From: Triglochin maritima
Lineage: Eukaryota > Streptophyta > Magnoliopsida > Alismatales > Juncaginaceae
Direction of reading: 5' to 3'
Length of the DNA stretch: 64,000 nucleotides
NCBI GenBank assembly: GCA_963682175.1
Contig: OY821772.1
Location: 52,474,925 to 52,538,924, forward strand
Of the stretch, positions 61,800-64,000 are shown one piece after another. Position 1 is the stretch's first letter. Each line of letters starts with the position of its first letter. The notes under the pieces were generated by a model that saw only the letters and a list, made by a program, of their open reading frames with translations, made no database searches and was not told where the DNA came from. The position numbers were made by a program, and so were the translations under genes.

Positions 61800-62351
61800 T
61801 AGGGCTGTCAATCATGTCGTGTCGTGTCAAGTCGTATATATAAGCTCTACTAGTTGTGCCGTATCCGACCCATGTAATAATTGTGTTGCTACACTTCTAC
61901 CGTATCCAACTCGTTTATAATCGTGTTGTTATATCTAACCCATTTATACACGATTATTAAACAGGTTACTTCGTGTACACGTTTAACACGACTACTATTT
62001 ACACCATTATACAGTAATCCATACACAATAAGTTCTGTTTATTACATGAATACTGGATTGCACGTCACTCGTTCATTATAATTTATAACTTATATATTAC
62101 TTGTAGACTTGTCGGTATTAATCGTGTCTTAATTGTGTAGTATTCGTAATCATGTACCTAATTACCTAATTACTTATCGTGTCTTAATCATGTTAATCGT
62201 TTTTACAACAATCCATATCCAACTCATTTAATAATCATGTTGTCATATCCAACCCATTTATTAATCATGTTCAATTTCTCAATCCATATCCGTCAAGTTC
62301 GTGTCGTTTTCGTGTTGTATAATCGTGTTTCGTGTAAAATTGACAGCTGTA
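61800..62351. mobile_element. Non-autonomous hAT-like MITE, 552 bp, with TIRs and 8-bp target duplication
   Basis: The left end TAGGGCTGTCAAT (61,800-61,812) and right end ATTGACAGCTGTA (62,339-62,351) are inverted repeats matching at 11 of 13 positions. They are bordered by ATTAATCT (61,792-61,799) and ATGAATCT (62,352-62,359), an 8-bp target duplication with one mismatch. Eight-base duplications and short TIRs of this kind are typical of hAT transposons. The interior is built from drifting variants of CGTGTTGT, AACCCATTTA and AATCGTGT, with no transposase frame, so it depended on a transposase from elsewhere. Mismatches in ends and target duplication indicate an old insertion. Confidence 0.82.
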
Positions 62352-62359
62352 ATGAATCT

Positions 62360-63495
62360 GTATCACTAAATCAGATGTTTTCATGGTATATATCTGAACT
62401 TATATAGGCAGTTAGTAACCCAAATAACAAAGTATGTAGAAATCAATAAGTATGAAATATTATGCAAATTGAGAATGCAAATTGCTATTTATGCGTATGA
62501 TTGTGATTACCATCACGCAAACATATCTAGAGATACGATTTCAAAACAAGTATTGTGGCTTTAAAAAATGTCAAATATGACAATCCAACCTTGAGTACAC
62601 CGTACACTTAGCATTTCATATAGGAATTTTCTTTTAAGCAGTGAAAATTAAATGAAGTGATTTATTAAACCAAAACGCAACAATTAGTTTGGATATTTTT
62701 AAGTAAAAAGTTCACCTGAAAATTAAAGACTTAACAAAATATTGGAAGAACATTTACTTGGAGGTTTCTTCATGATTTATTGACCAAGTCCAGGGTTTAG
62801 TCGACCATTCTTTATCATGCTTTTGCCTTTTGAAGTTTTTTTTAAATTAAAATTTGAAATGCAAATATTCACATTTAAACGTGTGCTTCAGATTATAATA
62901 CGTGTTCGGGAAATTGTGTTTGATGTGAAATACATAAATACTTTTTTAACTCGCACCTAAATGTTTTTATCAAGTTTCCTAATGCATCGACCATAAGAAC
63001 AAAACAAAGCTTCGATATTTATTTTTTGAGAGTGAATGGAACAAATTATTTGCCAGAAAAAGAAAAATACAAAATGTCTCCATTATCTAAACAAGGAGAG
63101 GAGAGATGATGCAAAAGTCTGTATGAATTCTCCATGAGCAATGGTATCATTGATGTCCATGTAAAACTAGGATGATATCATCGTAGGAGGAGAATATACG
63201 CTTAATCAAGTAGAAATTATAAGACGAAGATCAAGGTTGCAAGTAGGTTGACAAAAGCAATGAAACATAGAAGTGAAATGAGACAGACATACACGTTATC
63301 AATTCCTTCAAATGCATCAGAAAAGGTATACTTAACTGGAGAACCAGTACTTCGACCGAGGTGTGTTTGGAATGTGTATTGTAATTTTATGGGTCGTGAT
63401 ACATGGACGCCCGTGTATGTAGACGCTCCTGACGTGGTCAGTTCAGTCAGCAATTCAGTCATCAACCTTTAGTTTATCAATGCCACATTACATTC
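62360..63495. other. Unannotated intergenic DNA
   Basis: AT-rich and non-repetitive. Two overlapping frames on opposite strands (74 codons plus at 63,248-63,472; 82 codons minus at 63,217-63,465) cover the same bases. The minus frame has a hydrophobic C-terminal stretch, but neither shows a known motif or supporting signals, so neither is called. Confidence 0.4.
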
Positions 63496-63497
63496 TC

Positions 63498-63912
63498 ACT
63501 GCAACGTTTGATTTCCCCATGCAACTTTTACTTTTCCCAACACAACTTTTAGTTTCTCCATGTAACCTTCGAATACAAAGGTAAAATGAAGTTTCATGTT
63601 TTGCCTTTTTAAACATATAAGTCTGTCTCTTTTAACATCTACGTTTATCCTTTTTAACATAGGAGTTTGTCCTTTTTAAATAGTAGTTTGTCATTTTTAA
63701 ATACTGATTTGTACTTTTTATGTATGATATTTCCTTTTTAACAATTGGATCAGTAATTCTTGTATTGGTTGGTTGTTCTTTATATGTCGAGGTTGTCTAT
63801 TAAGTAGTGTTTTGTCATTTTTAAGTAGTAGTTTGTCATTTTTAGGTATGAGTTTGTCCTTTTTATCACATGCGTTTGTTCTTTTTATCATATTAGTTGT
63901 CTTTTTAAACAA
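63498..63912 (+). repeat. Degenerate T-rich minisatellite, ~20-28-bp units
   Basis: From about 63,500 to 63,570, units like GCAACTTTTACTTTTCCCA and CACAACTTTTAGTTTCTCCA alternate. From about 63,600 the unit changes to forms of AGTTTGTCCTTTTTAAAT, repeated roughly ten times with variants TTGTCATTTTTAA, TTTGTACTTTTTATG and GTTTGTTCTTTTTATCA. A minus-strand frame here (63,718-63,912) is only the repeat read as Lys/Asn/Asp and is not a gene. Confidence 0.75.
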
Positions 63913-64000
63913 CCCAAGTTGAAATTAGGAAACAAGAACACAAAATCAAACCCAACTCCATGAAAAAATAATCAGAAACCAAAAAAAAACTAATATCAAA

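Noticed and set aside
63217..63472. Opposed 82- and 74-codon frames as a membrane protein or other gene
   Set aside because: Both strands are open over the same interval and neither has conserved motifs; the hydrophobic end of the minus frame alone is not enough.

Overview
The window comes from a flowering-plant nuclear genome. About 54 kb is one essentially continuous block of AT-rich tandem satellite DNA; the last 10 kb is ordinary gene-poor plant DNA. The plant call rests on the right flank: a decayed heavy-metal-associated (HIPP-type) plant gene with GT-AG intron signals, a non-autonomous hAT-type element with terminal inverted repeats and target-site duplication, and small AT-rich foldback elements. 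I cannot name the species. No intact protein-coding gene, rRNA or tRNA is supported anywhere.

Satellite (1-54,013). The monomer is about 170 bp (usual spacing 163-181). Recurring landmarks are ACGACGAAAATGTTAAAC, GATGCGTCCGAAGAGAG, AGATATTTCCC, CCAAAGGCTATAGC, CACACGAATTTC and CACTATTTCTTTG. It falls into subfamilies. (1) 1-2,647: plus-oriented subfamily A (GGCGTCTGATGAC). (2) 2,648-36,314: thirteen near-identical copies of a 15-monomer higher-order repeat (HOR), 2,564 or about 2,611 bp long depending on a 47-bp internal duplication. (3) 36,315-38,309: a fourteenth, internally deleted HOR copy. (4) 38,310-39,225: a second copy of the subfamily A segment that also borders the HOR array on the left. 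(5) 39,226-40,966: HOR-type and then diverged plus-oriented monomers. (6) At about 40,966-40,978 the whole array switches strand. (7) 40,978-45,905: minus-oriented subfamily C with an 8-monomer HOR of about 1.37 kb. (8) 45,906-54,013: minus-oriented subfamily D with irregular, partly duplicated multi-monomer blocks and several chimeric monomers. The array stops in mid-monomer at 54,013. I see no transposon in it.

Right flank (54,014-64,000). It holds a trio of short palindromes, small foldback and dispersed repeats, a pyrimidine-rich tract, an (AT)20 microsatellite, a frameshifted HIPP-like pseudogene with a recognisable TATA box (56,551-57,525), a purine-rich minisatellite, a 552-bp hAT-like MITE (61,800-62,351) and a T-rich minisatellite near the end.

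The layout is what one expects at the edge of a centromeric or pericentromeric (or other heterochromatic) satellite domain: a young, homogeneous HOR core, older diverged monomers around it, an inversion, and an abrupt transition to gene-poor DNA. Centromere identity is inference; the sequence alone does not show CENH3 occupancy. The many 60-70-residue open frames in the array recur with the satellite period and are not genes.
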